Shown here: in pieces, positions 1 to 7,671 of the stretch
Numbering within the stretch: the stretch's first letter is position 1
How the letters are laid out: each line of letters opens with the position of its first letter
The notes under the pieces: generated by a model
Told to the model about the DNA's origin: nothing
Databases searched by the model: none
What the model saw: only the letters and a program-made list of their open reading frames with translations
DNA from: Candidatus Gastranaerophilales bacterium
Lineage (GTDB): Bacteria > Cyanobacteriota > Vampirovibrionia > Gastranaerophilales > Gastranaerophilaceae
Length of the DNA: 64,000 bases
Assembly: GCA_944327245.1 (NCBI GenBank)
Contig: CALVHD010000001.1
Coordinates: 55,630-119,629, forward strand
Direction: 5' to 3'
Translations under genes and position numbers: made by a program

Positions 1-326
1 AAGAGGGTGTTGAAAAATACAGGTTGCTTGTAAATCGTGTAAGACCTAAGTTAATTAAATCCAACGATATGATGGGTGTGGATGATGTTGTTGAGATTTT
101 ATCCTGCGATTTAATCGGGGTAATTCCTGAAGATACAAACATTATTACATCTACAAATAAAGGTGAACCCGTAGTAAATGACGAAAAATCATTGGCTGGC
201 AGAGCCTATATGAACGTTGCAAGAAGAATAATGGGTGAAGATGTACCATTATTAGATATAGATGAACCTACAACATTAATAGACAAGATTAAGAAATTCT
301 TTGCAACCAAGAAAGCGCAGGGCTAA
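1..326 (+). CDS. minD: Septum site-determining ATPase MinD, 3' part only
   Basis: C-terminal part of MinD, the membrane-bound ATPase that works with MinC and MinE to place the division septum. The reading frame is open from base 3 at the window edge, so the gene starts upstream and the first in-frame TTG at 24 is not its start. The visible part contains the LVNRVRP segment, the DVVEILSCDLIGVIPED stretch and the REAYMNVARRI-like helix (here RAYMNVARRIMGE) typical of MinD. The last residues (IDKIKKFFATKK) form a basic amphipathic helix that fits the membrane-targeting sequence. minE follows after one base, the usual min operon order. Family assignment is firm; the ATPase motifs lie outside the window. 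Confidence 0.93.
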   Translation, partial: EGVEKYRLLVNRVRPKLIKSNDMMGVDDVVEILSCDLIGVIPEDTNIITSTNKGEPVVNDEKSLAGRAYMNVARRIMGEDVPLLDIDEPTTLIDKIKKFFATKKAQG

Positions 327-327
327 T

Positions 328-852
328 ATGAAAGATATTTTTTCAGATTTATATGACAAAGTATTGAGCTTTTTTACTTCTCAAGCTGCCGATGAAACAA
401 AGGTTGTTGCAAAAAGCAGGTTAAAAACTGTTTTAATGCAAGATAGAGTCGGTTTTTCGGAACGTGCCATGCAAATGCTTAAAGATGATATGCTTAATTC
501 TATTTCAAGATATTTGGAAATTGATGTTGAATCTTTTGATTTGAGTATAGATGCCGGTGAAAATACTACAATTTTAAATTTAAGTATTCCTGTTTTAAGA
601 ACAAAAACAGACGAGGAAATAGATGAAGCTATTGCATTAGCTCAAAATAAAAATATTGAAAAAACAAATGAAATAGTAGGCGAATTAAAAGAACTTGTTA
701 AAGAAAAGGCGCAAGAGCTTGCAGATCAAATGTCTGAGCAAGAAAATGAAGAAACGCCTGACGAAAACAAAGAAGATAACAAGGAAGAAACAGCAGAAAC
801 AGAAGAAAAAAATATTGAAAAAAAAGAAAATACTAAAAAAGATACTAAGTAA
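328..852 (+). CDS. minE: Cell division topological specificity factor MinE with acidic tail
   Basis: MinE, which stimulates MinD ATPase and drives MinCD away from midcell. The ATG at 328 follows the minD stop by one base; the longer upstream frame from 301 lies inside minD and is rejected. Residues 1-14 (MKDIFSDLYDKVLS) fit the membrane-binding N-terminal helix. The AKSRLKTVLMQDR segment (about residues 29-42) is the MinD-contact region, and the FDLSIDAGENTTILNLSIPV strands follow. At 174 residues it is about twice the usual 85-90. The last ~70 residues are an extension dominated by Glu, Lys, Asn and Asp. That tail is probably disordered and its role is unknown. Confidence 0.9.
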   Translation: MKDIFSDLYDKVLSFFTSQAADETKVVAKSRLKTVLMQDRVGFSERAMQMLKDDMLNSISRYLEIDVESFDLSIDAGENTTILNLSIPVLRTKTDEEIDEAIALAQNKNIEKTNEIVGELKELVKEKAQELADQMSEQENEETPDENKEDNKEETAETEEKNIEKKENTKKDTK

Positions 853-875
853 TTATAATGTTTAAGCTACATGGC

Positions 876-904
876 TTGAAATTTCATTGTGTTTTAAATA
901 TTAT
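876..904 (+). promoter_or_regulatory. Sigma-70 type promoter for rplI
   Basis: TTGAAA at 876-881, a 17-base spacer and TATTAT at 899-904, about 37 bases before the rplI start. The position suits a separate promoter for rplI downstream of minE. Called by eye from consensus only. Confidence 0.5.
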
Positions 905-941
905 TATACTTAGCTCATCACAAAAATAAAAGGAGAAACCA

Positions 942-1439
942 ATGCAGGTTATATTAAAAAAAGATGTTCAAAATATAGGTGAAGTAGGCGATTTAGTTAA
1001 TGTTAAAGACGGATATGCAAGAAACTACTTAATTCCTAATTCTTTGGCTGAAGTTGCAACTAAAGGTGCTTTAGCACAAAGAGAAAGAAATATTGCAAGA
1101 ATTAAAGCAAAAGCTGAAAAATTACATCAAGATGCTCTTGTTGCAAAAGAAGAAATTGAAAAAATTGGTGTAATTTCTTTGAGTGCTAAAGCTGGTGAAT
1201 CAGGAAAATTGTTTGGTACAATTACAACTAAAAAATTAGCCGAAGAACTGCTTGCAAAATGCGGTATGGAAATTGATAAAAAATCAATTATTCTGGATAA
1301 TCCAATTAATCATATCGGTAATTTTGTTATGACAATTAAACTTTCTTCTAAAGTAAAAGCTCAATTGAATGTTGAAGTAACTGCTTCTGAAACTATTAAA
1401 GAAGTTTTTGAAGAAGCAACTGAACAAGAAGAAGCTTAG
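942..1439 (+). CDS. rplI: Large ribosomal subunit protein bL9
   Basis: Ribosomal protein bL9 of the 50S subunit. The N-terminal domain has the family pattern: MQVILKKDVQNIGEVGD, then VKDGYARNYLIPN. A long connecting helix (about residues 45-75) leads to the C-terminal domain with GESGKLFGTITTKKLAEEL. The length of 165 residues is slightly more than the usual ~150 because of an acidic tail. A clear AGGAGA ribosome site sits at about 930-936, six bases before the ATG. A strong terminator follows, so this is probably the end of the transcript. Confidence 0.97.
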   Translation: MQVILKKDVQNIGEVGDLVNVKDGYARNYLIPNSLAEVATKGALAQRERNIARIKAKAEKLHQDALVAKEEIEKIGVISLSAKAGESGKLFGTITTKKLAEELLAKCGMEIDKKSIILDNPINHIGNFVMTIKLSSKVKAQLNVEVTASETIKEVFEEATEQEEA

Positions 1440-1460
1440 TCAAAGATTAACTAATAAATA

Positions 1461-1490
1461 AAAAAGCCCTCTTATTCAGAGGGCTTTTTT
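1461..1490 (+). terminator. Rho-independent terminator after rplI
   Basis: Stem GCCCTCT (1466-1472), five-base loop, AGAGGGC (1478-1484), then a run of T. The A run before it makes it potentially bidirectional. Confidence 0.9.
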
Positions 1491-1615
1491 ATTACGAATT
1501 GTTAAGTATAAAAACAAAATTGTTATTGAGTAAAATATCGTGGAATTATGTATGTAGATGAAGATAAAAAGCAAGGAAAAAAATCTGCAAGTAGTTTAAA
1601 GTAAAGGTGGTAAAA

Positions 1616-2494
1616 ATGGGTTTATCAGCAAGTCAAGGCAGGATGCTCTTGTTAACTGCCAGAAAGAGCGATTTAGAGTTTAGAGCACAACAAATTTCGC
1701 AAAAGAGATTAGTTTTATCTCAACAGTTGGAAGATATTGCAACTGATTATGAAGATGCAACATCAGACAGACAAATGAAAATTACACTTTATTCAACAAG
1801 TTCTGATCCTGATGATAATGCACAAAAAATTACCAAAGAGGTAAATTTAACATACGCAAATTTAATCAGCGGTTCTTTAGGAACAACTGATGGTAGTATT
1901 CAAGCCAATTATCTTACAGGTGAACAAGCATACACAAGTAACGTTGCATATAGGCTTGTAAACTTTGACGGCGGTATTGTAGTTTCAAACGTAAATGAAA
2001 TCCCCGGTGTAAGTTTTGATAATAATGGCGAATTAAACACAACGGGTGATGGTTACGAAGTTAAAAAAGGTGCTGATGGAAAACTAAGAGTTTCTATGGA
2101 ATCAACCGGTGCTGTTTATATTGTTGATGGTAATCTTGCAACTGGTTCAACCGATTCTACGGGCTCTATTACAGGACCAAATTATTTACAAGATTGTTTA
2201 AGAAACGGTAAATATTTAATTCAAAGATTTGATTCATCTTCTGACGAAGGCAAATGGAGAAATATTTCTTGGGATGCAACCGCAAATATTTCTGATGGTT
2301 ATTATCAAGATAATGATGATGCCGCAAAAGCAAAATATGACAGATTGCAACAACAAATTCAAGCTCAAGATAAAAAGCTGGAAATGGAATTAGATAATGT
2401 TGAAACTCAAAGAAGCGCAGTTAAAACAGAAGAAGATTCCGTTAAAAAAGTAATAGACGAAAACATTGAAAAATCTTTCAATGCATTTGGCTAA
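1616..2494 (+). CDS. Unknown protein with flagellin/hook-like helix-bracketed architecture
   Basis: No firm family or function. The ATG at 1616 is preferred over the GTG at 1607 because AAAGGTGG (1603-1610) gives a well-spaced ribosome site. The 292-residue protein begins MGLSASQGRMLLLTARKSD and has no signal peptide. Residues ~1-60 are a predicted helix rich in Gln, Arg and Leu. The middle (~65-235) is rich in Thr, Ser, Gly and Asn with beta character. The last ~55 residues return to a coiled coil ending KSFNAFG. Terminal helices around a variable core recall axial flagellar or type III-secreted proteins, but no diagnostic motif was found. I recall similar MGLSASQ starts from gut Melainabacteria; that is recollection, not a search. 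It stands alone between two terminators. Confidence 0.6.
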   Translation: MGLSASQGRMLLLTARKSDLEFRAQQISQKRLVLSQQLEDIATDYEDATSDRQMKITLYSTSSDPDDNAQKITKEVNLTYANLISGSLGTTDGSIQANYLTGEQAYTSNVAYRLVNFDGGIVVSNVNEIPGVSFDNNGELNTTGDGYEVKKGADGKLRVSMESTGAVYIVDGNLATGSTDSTGSITGPNYLQDCLRNGKYLIQRFDSSSDEGKWRNISWDATANISDGYYQDNDDAAKAKYDRLQQQIQAQDKKLEMELDNVETQRSAVKTEEDSVKKVIDENIEKSFNAFG

Positions 2495-2531
2495 ACCTAC
2501 ATACCCACATTCCGCTTAACTTAAATTACTT

Positions 2532-2563
2532 AAATGCAAATCTTAATGATTTGCATTTTTTTT
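2532..2563. terminator. Terminator hairpin between convergent genes
   Basis: Perfect stem ATGCAAATC (2534-2542) / GATTTGCAT (2548-2556) with a five-base loop, followed by a T run on the + strand. It ends the gene at 1616 and may also serve the leftward gene that ends at 2562. Confidence 0.85.
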
Positions 2564-3245
2564 ATCTTATCGGGAGCTCAAAGCCTAGTATATTAATGTT
2601 ATTTTCCAGTGATTTAGCGTAAATTGTTCCAAAATGTGCATTTAATATTTCTCTTGATAAATATAAGCCAAGTCCCAGAGTGGTTTTGTTGAAAGTTGAT
2701 TTTCTTTTATATTTTTCAAAAAATTCTTTTGAAAAATTTGATACAATGGGCGAACCTTGATTTTTTATTTCGAAAATTAGTTTATTTTTTTCTGTATAAA
2801 AATTAATGTCAATACTGCTGTTATCAAATGAACTATCTATACTGTTAGACAGTAAGTTAAAAATTGTTATTTTCATATATAATTTATCTGCATAAATAAG
2901 CAGTTCTTTTTCAGAATGGATGTTTACAGAAATTTTTCGGTATTTAAGAACAATTTTAAGTTCGTTTAAAATTTTTTTTAAAGTATCATTTAGATTAAAA
3001 ATTTCACAAAAAGGTCTGATTTTTTCCGATTCGAGCGAATTAATCACGCTGTAAATTTCGATTAAGTGCTGCATATATCTACAAGAGTGTATTGTTAGTT
3101 CAATTAAATCTTTATCTTGAGAGTTGAAGTTTTTGCCGCTGGTTTTTAATAGAGTTTCAAGTGCTGTTATTTGTGCTAAAGTAGGTGTTTTTAAATCGTA
3201 TAAAATTTTTGGCAGAAAATCTTGCTTTTTTTTCTTGGTTTTCAT
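2562..3245 (-). CDS. Histidine-kinase-like protein lacking the phosphoacceptor histidine
   Basis: A short (227-residue) soluble protein built like a kinase core: a dimerisation/H-box region (about 8-90), then a HATPase domain (about 100-225). The H-box reads FLPKILYDLKTPT, so the position normally held by the phosphorylated His is Tyr16 (codon TAC; CAC would be His). The N-box is conserved (NLLSNSID). The G1 box, normally DxGxG, reads NQGSP, so its Asp and second Gly are missing. The G2 box LGLGLYLSREI is intact. There is no sensor domain, membrane segment or adjacent response regulator. It is probably a non-phosphorylating pseudokinase or scaffold; whether it still binds ATP is unclear. Confidence 0.75.
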   Translation of the reverse strand: MKTKKKKQDFLPKILYDLKTPTLAQITALETLLKTSGKNFNSQDKDLIELTIHSCRYMQHLIEIYSVINSLESEKIRPFCEIFNLNDTLKKILNELKIVLKYRKISVNIHSEKELLIYADKLYMKITIFNLLSNSIDSSFDNSSIDINFYTEKNKLIFEIKNQGSPIVSNFSKEFFEKYKRKSTFNKTTLGLGLYLSREILNAHFGTIYAKSLENNINILGFELPIR

Positions 3246-3337
3246 ATTTCCATTTATTTTGTAGTATTAACGTTAAAATAATACTACAAATTTAAAAAAA
3301 ATGGAAATTTAATTTATATATTTCATGTAAATTAAAT

Positions 3338-3952
3338 TTAGATGTTTTTTGTAATTACAAAAATAACCTGTTCACAGAAAAAATTGGCTATATTTCTTAT
3401 TAAAAAGCCGCTTCTTGCCTTGTTTCTTGTAAGATATATCGATTTTAGGATTTTAATATTTCTTTTTTTACAGAATTCAAAAAAGTCCTCAATGGTCAGA
3501 AGATGAACATTTGGGGTGTTGTACCATTCAAAAGGAAGCACTTTTGATTTTGGCATTTTCCCTTTAAGGAAAAGATAAAATCTTATTCTCCAATATGCAA
3601 AATTAGGAAAAGAAATAATGCATTTTTTTGCAACTCTTAACATTTCATAGATTACAAATTCGGGGTTTTTGGTGGACTGCAGAGTTTGGTTTAAAATTGC
3701 CCAATCGTAGCTGTCATTTTGAAATTCATCAAGCCCTTTGTCAAGATCTCCTTGAATTACACTGAGGCCGTTTTCAAGTGCTTCAACTACACAGTCTTCA
3801 TTAATTTCTACACCTAAAGAGTTGATATTTTTCTCTTTTTTCAGAATTTTTAGAAGTTCACCGCTGCCACAGCCTAAATCTAATACTTTTGCATTTTTTT
3901 CAATTAAATCACATACTATTTTGTAGTTTAAATTTAAGGTTTTTTTGTTCAT
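3338..3952 (-). CDS. metW: MetW-type SAM-dependent methyltransferase
   Basis: MetW family protein of 204 residues. The SAM-binding motif VLDLGCGSGELL lies at about residues 19-30. The family segments GVEINEDCV, QGDLDKGL and LNQTLQSTKNPEFV follow. MetW is encoded beside metX in many bacteria and is linked to homoserine O-acyltransferase activity in methionine synthesis. Here its start overlaps the end of metX on the same strand, so the two are almost certainly co-translated. Confidence is high for the family and moderate for the exact biochemical role. Confidence 0.9.
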   Translation of the reverse strand: MNKKTLNLNYKIVCDLIEKNAKVLDLGCGSGELLKILKKEKNINSLGVEINEDCVVEALENGLSVIQGDLDKGLDEFQNDSYDWAILNQTLQSTKNPEFVIYEMLRVAKKCIISFPNFAYWRIRFYLFLKGKMPKSKVLPFEWYNTPNVHLLTIEDFFEFCKKRNIKILKSIYLTRNKARSGFLIRNIANFFCEQVIFVITKNI

Positions 3953-3953
3953 T

Positions 3954-5048
3954 TTATCCCCTTAAAAAACTTTTTATTATCTTTGTTTGTTTGTCAAATT
4001 CCAATAAAAATGCATCATGTCCGCATTTGCTTTCTAATTCAACAAAAGATACATCTTTGTTTATTTTAACCAAAGCATTAACCATTTGTTTGGATTGCTT
4101 TGTGGTAAAGAGCCAATCAGAAGAAAAAGATATAATTAAAAATTTGGACTTTGTATTTTTAAGAGCGTTTTCTAATGAACCATGTTCTTTAATTGGGTCA
4201 TAGTAATCAAGCGCTTTTGTTATATAAAGGTAGCTGTTTGCGTCAAATCTGTCGACAAAAATTTGCCCTTGGTGTTCTAAATAGCTTTCTACTTGAAAAT
4301 CAATTCCAAAATCAAAATTGGGTTTATCTTTAAATTCTCTGCCGAATTTTTTAAACATTGCTTCTTCGCATAGATATGTAATGTGTCCTATCATTCTTGC
4401 TATTGCAAGTCCTGCTTCAGGGTGTTTTTTGTCGTAATAATTGCCGTTATTAAAATTAATATCTGTCAAAATGGCATTTCTTGCAACTGCATTAAAAGCT
4501 ATTGATTGAGCATTCAGGCGGGCGCTTGAGGCTATAATAATAGTTTTTTGTACAATTTCAGGGTATTTAATTGTCCATTCAAGAGCCTGCATACCTCCCA
4601 TAGAGCCACCTGCAACGATGAGTTTTTTGATACCTAAATAGTCAATTAATTTTTTTTGTACGTTAACCATATCTTCAATTGTGATTACGGGAAAATCAAG
4701 AGCATAGGGCTTATTGGTTTTAGGATTAATTGATGAAGGTCCGGTAGTGCCTTTGCAGCCGCCTAAAATGTTTGATGATATGATAAAGTATTTAGATGTG
4801 TCGAAAGCTTTATTTTCGCCTATCATATCATTCCACCAGCCGGGTTTTTCGCTGTCTTTATGATAAAAAGCAGCATGTGCATCCCCTGTAAGTGCATGCA
4901 AGACTAAAATTGCATTGTTTTTATTTTCGTTTAATTTGCCATAGGTCTCATAGGCAATTTCTATATTTTCTAATGTTCTGCCGCATTTTAATTTTATAGG
5001 TTCTTTTAATTTTAAAATTAAAGTTTTTGAATATATCTTGTTTCCCAT
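3954..5048 (-). CDS. metX: Homoserine O-acetyltransferase (MetX family)
   Basis: An alpha/beta-hydrolase-fold acyltransferase of 364 residues that transfers an acyl group from acyl-CoA to homoserine, the entry to methionine synthesis. The nucleophile elbow is GGSMGGMQ with Ser149. The other triad residues fit Asp311 (SSDWLF) and His344 (GHDAF). The N-terminal LHALTGDAHAA and NILGGCKGTTGPSS segments are typical of MetX. Whether the donor is acetyl-CoA or succinyl-CoA cannot be settled by eye. It is the first gene of the leftward metX-metW pair and is divergent from the HD-GYP-like gene at 5182. Confidence 0.93.
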   Translation of the reverse strand: MGNKIYSKTLILKLKEPIKLKCGRTLENIEIAYETYGKLNENKNNAILVLHALTGDAHAAFYHKDSEKPGWWNDMIGENKAFDTSKYFIISSNILGGCKGTTGPSSINPKTNKPYALDFPVITIEDMVNVQKKLIDYLGIKKLIVAGGSMGGMQALEWTIKYPEIVQKTIIIASSARLNAQSIAFNAVARNAILTDINFNNGNYYDKKHPEAGLAIARMIGHITYLCEEAMFKKFGREFKDKPNFDFGIDFQVESYLEHQGQIFVDRFDANSYLYITKALDYYDPIKEHGSLENALKNTKSKFLIISFSSDWLFTTKQSKQMVNALVKINKDVSFVELESKCGHDAFLLEFDKQTKIIKSFLRG

Positions 5049-5181
5049 AAAAATATTTTATCATCTATATCTAAAGTATAAAAATTTATTAACTAATGTA
5101 TAGAATATTAAAAAAAACACTTTAGTTTTCAAAATTTCTGCCGATATGGTATTATATAAACGGCACAAGGATTGGGTATTT

Positions 5182-6465
5182 ATGAGCAGAACTAAAAAAA
5201 CAAACAATGATGCTTCACTATATACAAGGAGTATAAATCTTTTAGATGATGATCCTCTGGAAGAAATATTTGCCTTGAATTTAGGTGATTTTTTCACGGA
5301 ACATCTTATAAATCCTGAGTTTGTGGAAAAGATATCTAAAAAAGCAAAAGAAAAAGATAAAAAACAAAGTCTTAAAGATCAATTAAAAGAGCTTATTTCG
5401 ATATATTCAATTGATAATACATTGAGTCTTTTGGGTTTTAATAATAATGAAGATTTTGTTATATATAATTCAATAGCAAAAACTATAAAATTAATGTTAA
5501 ACCTTGTTGAATGTAATATCTTTTTAGCCAAAAAAGACGAACCGCTTCGTCATGCCGGTTCATCAGAAGAAAAAATCTCGGATGAAAATATAACTGATTA
5601 TATAAAAGAAGTTATGAAAGAAGAAATTGAACATGTTTTTGAAAAAGATGGTTTTCAATTTTCACTGTTTCCAATGAAAAATAATTTTGAATGTATCGGA
5701 GTTATTGAGATTATAAGAAAAGTTGAAAGACCGCTGGAGTTTGAATATGCTGATTTAATTCAAAACATGGCAGGGTTATTTGTAACATCTTTAGGACTTC
5801 AAAAATTAATTGATGAAGTTAAAAGATTGATAATGGACGATTCTGTTTCAACTTTGGAACTTCAAAATTTAAGAGCTCAATTGACTGCGATTATTGGTGA
5901 TTTAGGCGATCAGCAGCAATCATTTGTTGAAAAATTAGCTTATGCAGTAGATTTAAAAGGTCAATATAAGCGTTCTCATTCAACAGAATGTGCTGAATTA
6001 TCTCGTGAAATATGCAATCATATGGGACTAAATGAAAAAACAACGGATTTAATCTATTATGCCGGATTATTGCAAAATATAGGAAAAATCACTCTGTCAG
6101 AAGAATTGTTTACCAAAAAAGACAAGTTAACAGATGCTGAGTGGAATGAATTGAAAAATTCTCCTAATGTCGGAGTTGGTTTGTTGATGAATATTAATTT
6201 TATGTCTGAAGTTGTTCCTTATATTAATTATCAGCAGGAAAGGTATAACGGATGTGGTTATCCTGAAGGATTGAGCGGAAATTCAATTCCATTAGGGTCA
6301 AGAATTATTGCTTTAGCAGGAGCATATTGTGCTCTAACGCAAGATAGAGTACATAGAAAAGCCCTAACAAACAAAGAAGCTCTTGAAATAATAAAACAAG
6401 AATCGGGAATTAAATGGGATCCTAATATTGTCGATGTTTTATTGGAAATAAAAGCTGAAAAATAA
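5182..6465 (+). CDS. HD-GYP-like protein with degenerate active site
   Basis: Regulatory protein with a GAF-like middle region (about residues 75-215) and a C-terminal HD-GYP fold (about 240-425). Active members hydrolyse cyclic di-GMP. Here the defining HD pair is Gln298-Asn299 (LLQNIGKI). The normal HHE segment reads YQQE, and the Asp of the following VADVYDAL-type segment is also lost (LAGAYCAL). The GYP element itself remains (NGCGYPEGLSG, residues 356-366). Loss of several metal ligands predicts no phosphodiesterase activity; a binding or scaffold role is possible. The ATG at 5182 is chosen over 5146 because AAGG lies upstream of it and the earlier ATG has no ribosome site. Confidence 0.8.
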   Translation: MSRTKKTNNDASLYTRSINLLDDDPLEEIFALNLGDFFTEHLINPEFVEKISKKAKEKDKKQSLKDQLKELISIYSIDNTLSLLGFNNNEDFVIYNSIAKTIKLMLNLVECNIFLAKKDEPLRHAGSSEEKISDENITDYIKEVMKEEIEHVFEKDGFQFSLFPMKNNFECIGVIEIIRKVERPLEFEYADLIQNMAGLFVTSLGLQKLIDEVKRLIMDDSVSTLELQNLRAQLTAIIGDLGDQQQSFVEKLAYAVDLKGQYKRSHSTECAELSREICNHMGLNEKTTDLIYYAGLLQNIGKITLSEELFTKKDKLTDAEWNELKNSPNVGVGLLMNINFMSEVVPYINYQQERYNGCGYPEGLSGNSIPLGSRIIALAGAYCALTQDRVHRKALTNKEALEIIKQESGIKWDPNIVDVLLEIKAEK

Positions 6466-6483
6466 AATAAAAATATTTATGAT

Positions 6484-6517
6484 AAAATCTTGATGTAATA
6501 TTACATCAAGATTTTTT
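6484..6517 (+). terminator. Terminator after the HD-GYP-like gene
   Basis: Perfect inverted repeat of 16 bases per arm centred at 6499/6500 (arm begins AAAATCTTGATGTAAT), followed by T residues. It lies 18 bases after the stop codon. Confidence 0.85.
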
Positions 6518-6534
6518 ATTAGAGGATAAAAACA

Positions 6535-7671
6535 ATGATTATTTTAAATAAACCTTATGTATCTGATTATTTGATTGAAACAATTAAAAAGAATGGTTTT
6601 AGTGTATTAGATAATGAAATAGCAAGAAATTATTTTAATAAAGAAGACTTATTATCTTCTAATGAAGCAATTAAAAAAAATGAATTAATTTATTCAAATT
6701 CTGAAAATTCGATTGATTGGGTTATGGAAAATTTAAAAAATTCCGATATATCAAGAATGATTAAAATAAGCAAAGATAAGGTTTTGTTTAGAGAGGCATT
6801 AAGAAAAATTTATCCTGATTATTATTTTAGGAAAGTTACTCTTGACGAAATTAAAAATTTAAAAACCGATGAATTGACATTTCCTTTTGTTTTAAAACCC
6901 AGTGTCGGTTTTTTGAGTTTTGGAGTTTATCCTGTTAAAAATGAAATTGAGTGGAAAAATGTTGTTGAAAAACTAAATCAAGACATTGAAAAACTGGAAG
7001 GTTTTTTCCCAAAAAGCGTTGTAGATATGTCAGATTTTATAATTGAAGAGATGATAGATGGCGAAGAATATGCGCTTGATGCTTACTATGATAAAAACGG
7101 TGAAGCTGTTATTTTAAATATATTCCATCATCCGTTTTTTGATGACAAGGATGTATCAGATAGAGCCTACTACACTTCTAAAGAAATTATTCAAAAATAT
7201 CACAATAAATTAAAATCTTTGTTGGATGAAATTGGAAGTGCTGTAGGATATAAAAATTTCCCTTTTCATATAGAATTAAGAATAAATGAAGATAAAATAA
7301 TTCCGATTGAAGTTAATCCAATGCGCTTTTGCGGCTGGTGCATAACTGATATTGCCCAAAGCGCATGGAATATAAATGTTTATGAGTATTTTTTAGCTCA
7401 ATTAAAACCTAACTGGACTGAAATATTAAAAAATGCAACCGATGAATATTTTTATTTCACAATGGGGGATATTCCGTCTTCGATTAATAAAAGCTCTATT
7501 AAATCTGTTGATTATGAAAAATATTTAAAAAATATTTCAAATCCTTTGGTAGTTAGAAAAATTGATTATAAAAATAATCCTGTTTTTGCGATTGTTTTTG
7601 CAAAAACAAAATCAATTGATGAAATTAAAAATATTCTAAAATTAGATATGAAAGAATTTATTGAGCTTTAA
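6535..7671 (+). CDS. Stand-alone ATP-grasp protein, substrate unknown
   Basis: A 378-residue protein with an ATP-grasp fold. The nucleotide-binding strand FPFVLKPSVGFLSFGVYPV is at about residues 118-136. The hinge segment FIIEEMIDGEEYALDAYY follows at about 166-183. The metal-binding strand IPIEVNPMRFCGW is at about 260-272. Such enzymes join a carboxylate to an amine or thiol with ATP use. No carboxylate or amine partner is encoded beside it, so the substrate cannot be named. Ribosome site AGAGGA lies seven bases before the ATG. Its 3' end overlaps the convergent ribonucleotide-reductase-like gene by 14 bases. Confidence 0.8.
   Translation: MIILNKPYVSDYLIETIKKNGFSVLDNEIARNYFNKEDLLSSNEAIKKNELIYSNSENSIDWVMENLKNSDISRMIKISKDKVLFREALRKIYPDYYFRKVTLDEIKNLKTDELTFPFVLKPSVGFLSFGVYPVKNEIEWKNVVEKLNQDIEKLEGFFPKSVVDMSDFIIEEMIDGEEYALDAYYDKNGEAVILNIFHHPFFDDKDVSDRAYYTSKEIIQKYHNKLKSLLDEIGSAVGYKNFPFHIELRINEDKIIPIEVNPMRFCGWCITDIAQSAWNINVYEYFLAQLKPNWTEILKNATDEYFYFTMGDIPSSINKSSIKSVDYEKYLKNISNPLVVRKIDYKNNPVFAIVFAKTKSIDEIKNILKLDMKEFIEL

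Noticed and set aside
301..327. MinE start extended upstream to 301
   Set aside because: It lies inside the minD coding end, and the ATG at 328 gives the normal MinE N-terminus.
3889..4203. Open frame on the + strand across metW/metX
   Set aside because: Hydrophobic nonsense translation antisense to real genes, without ribosome site; same for other overlapping shadow frames such as 23407-23814 and 51177-51687.
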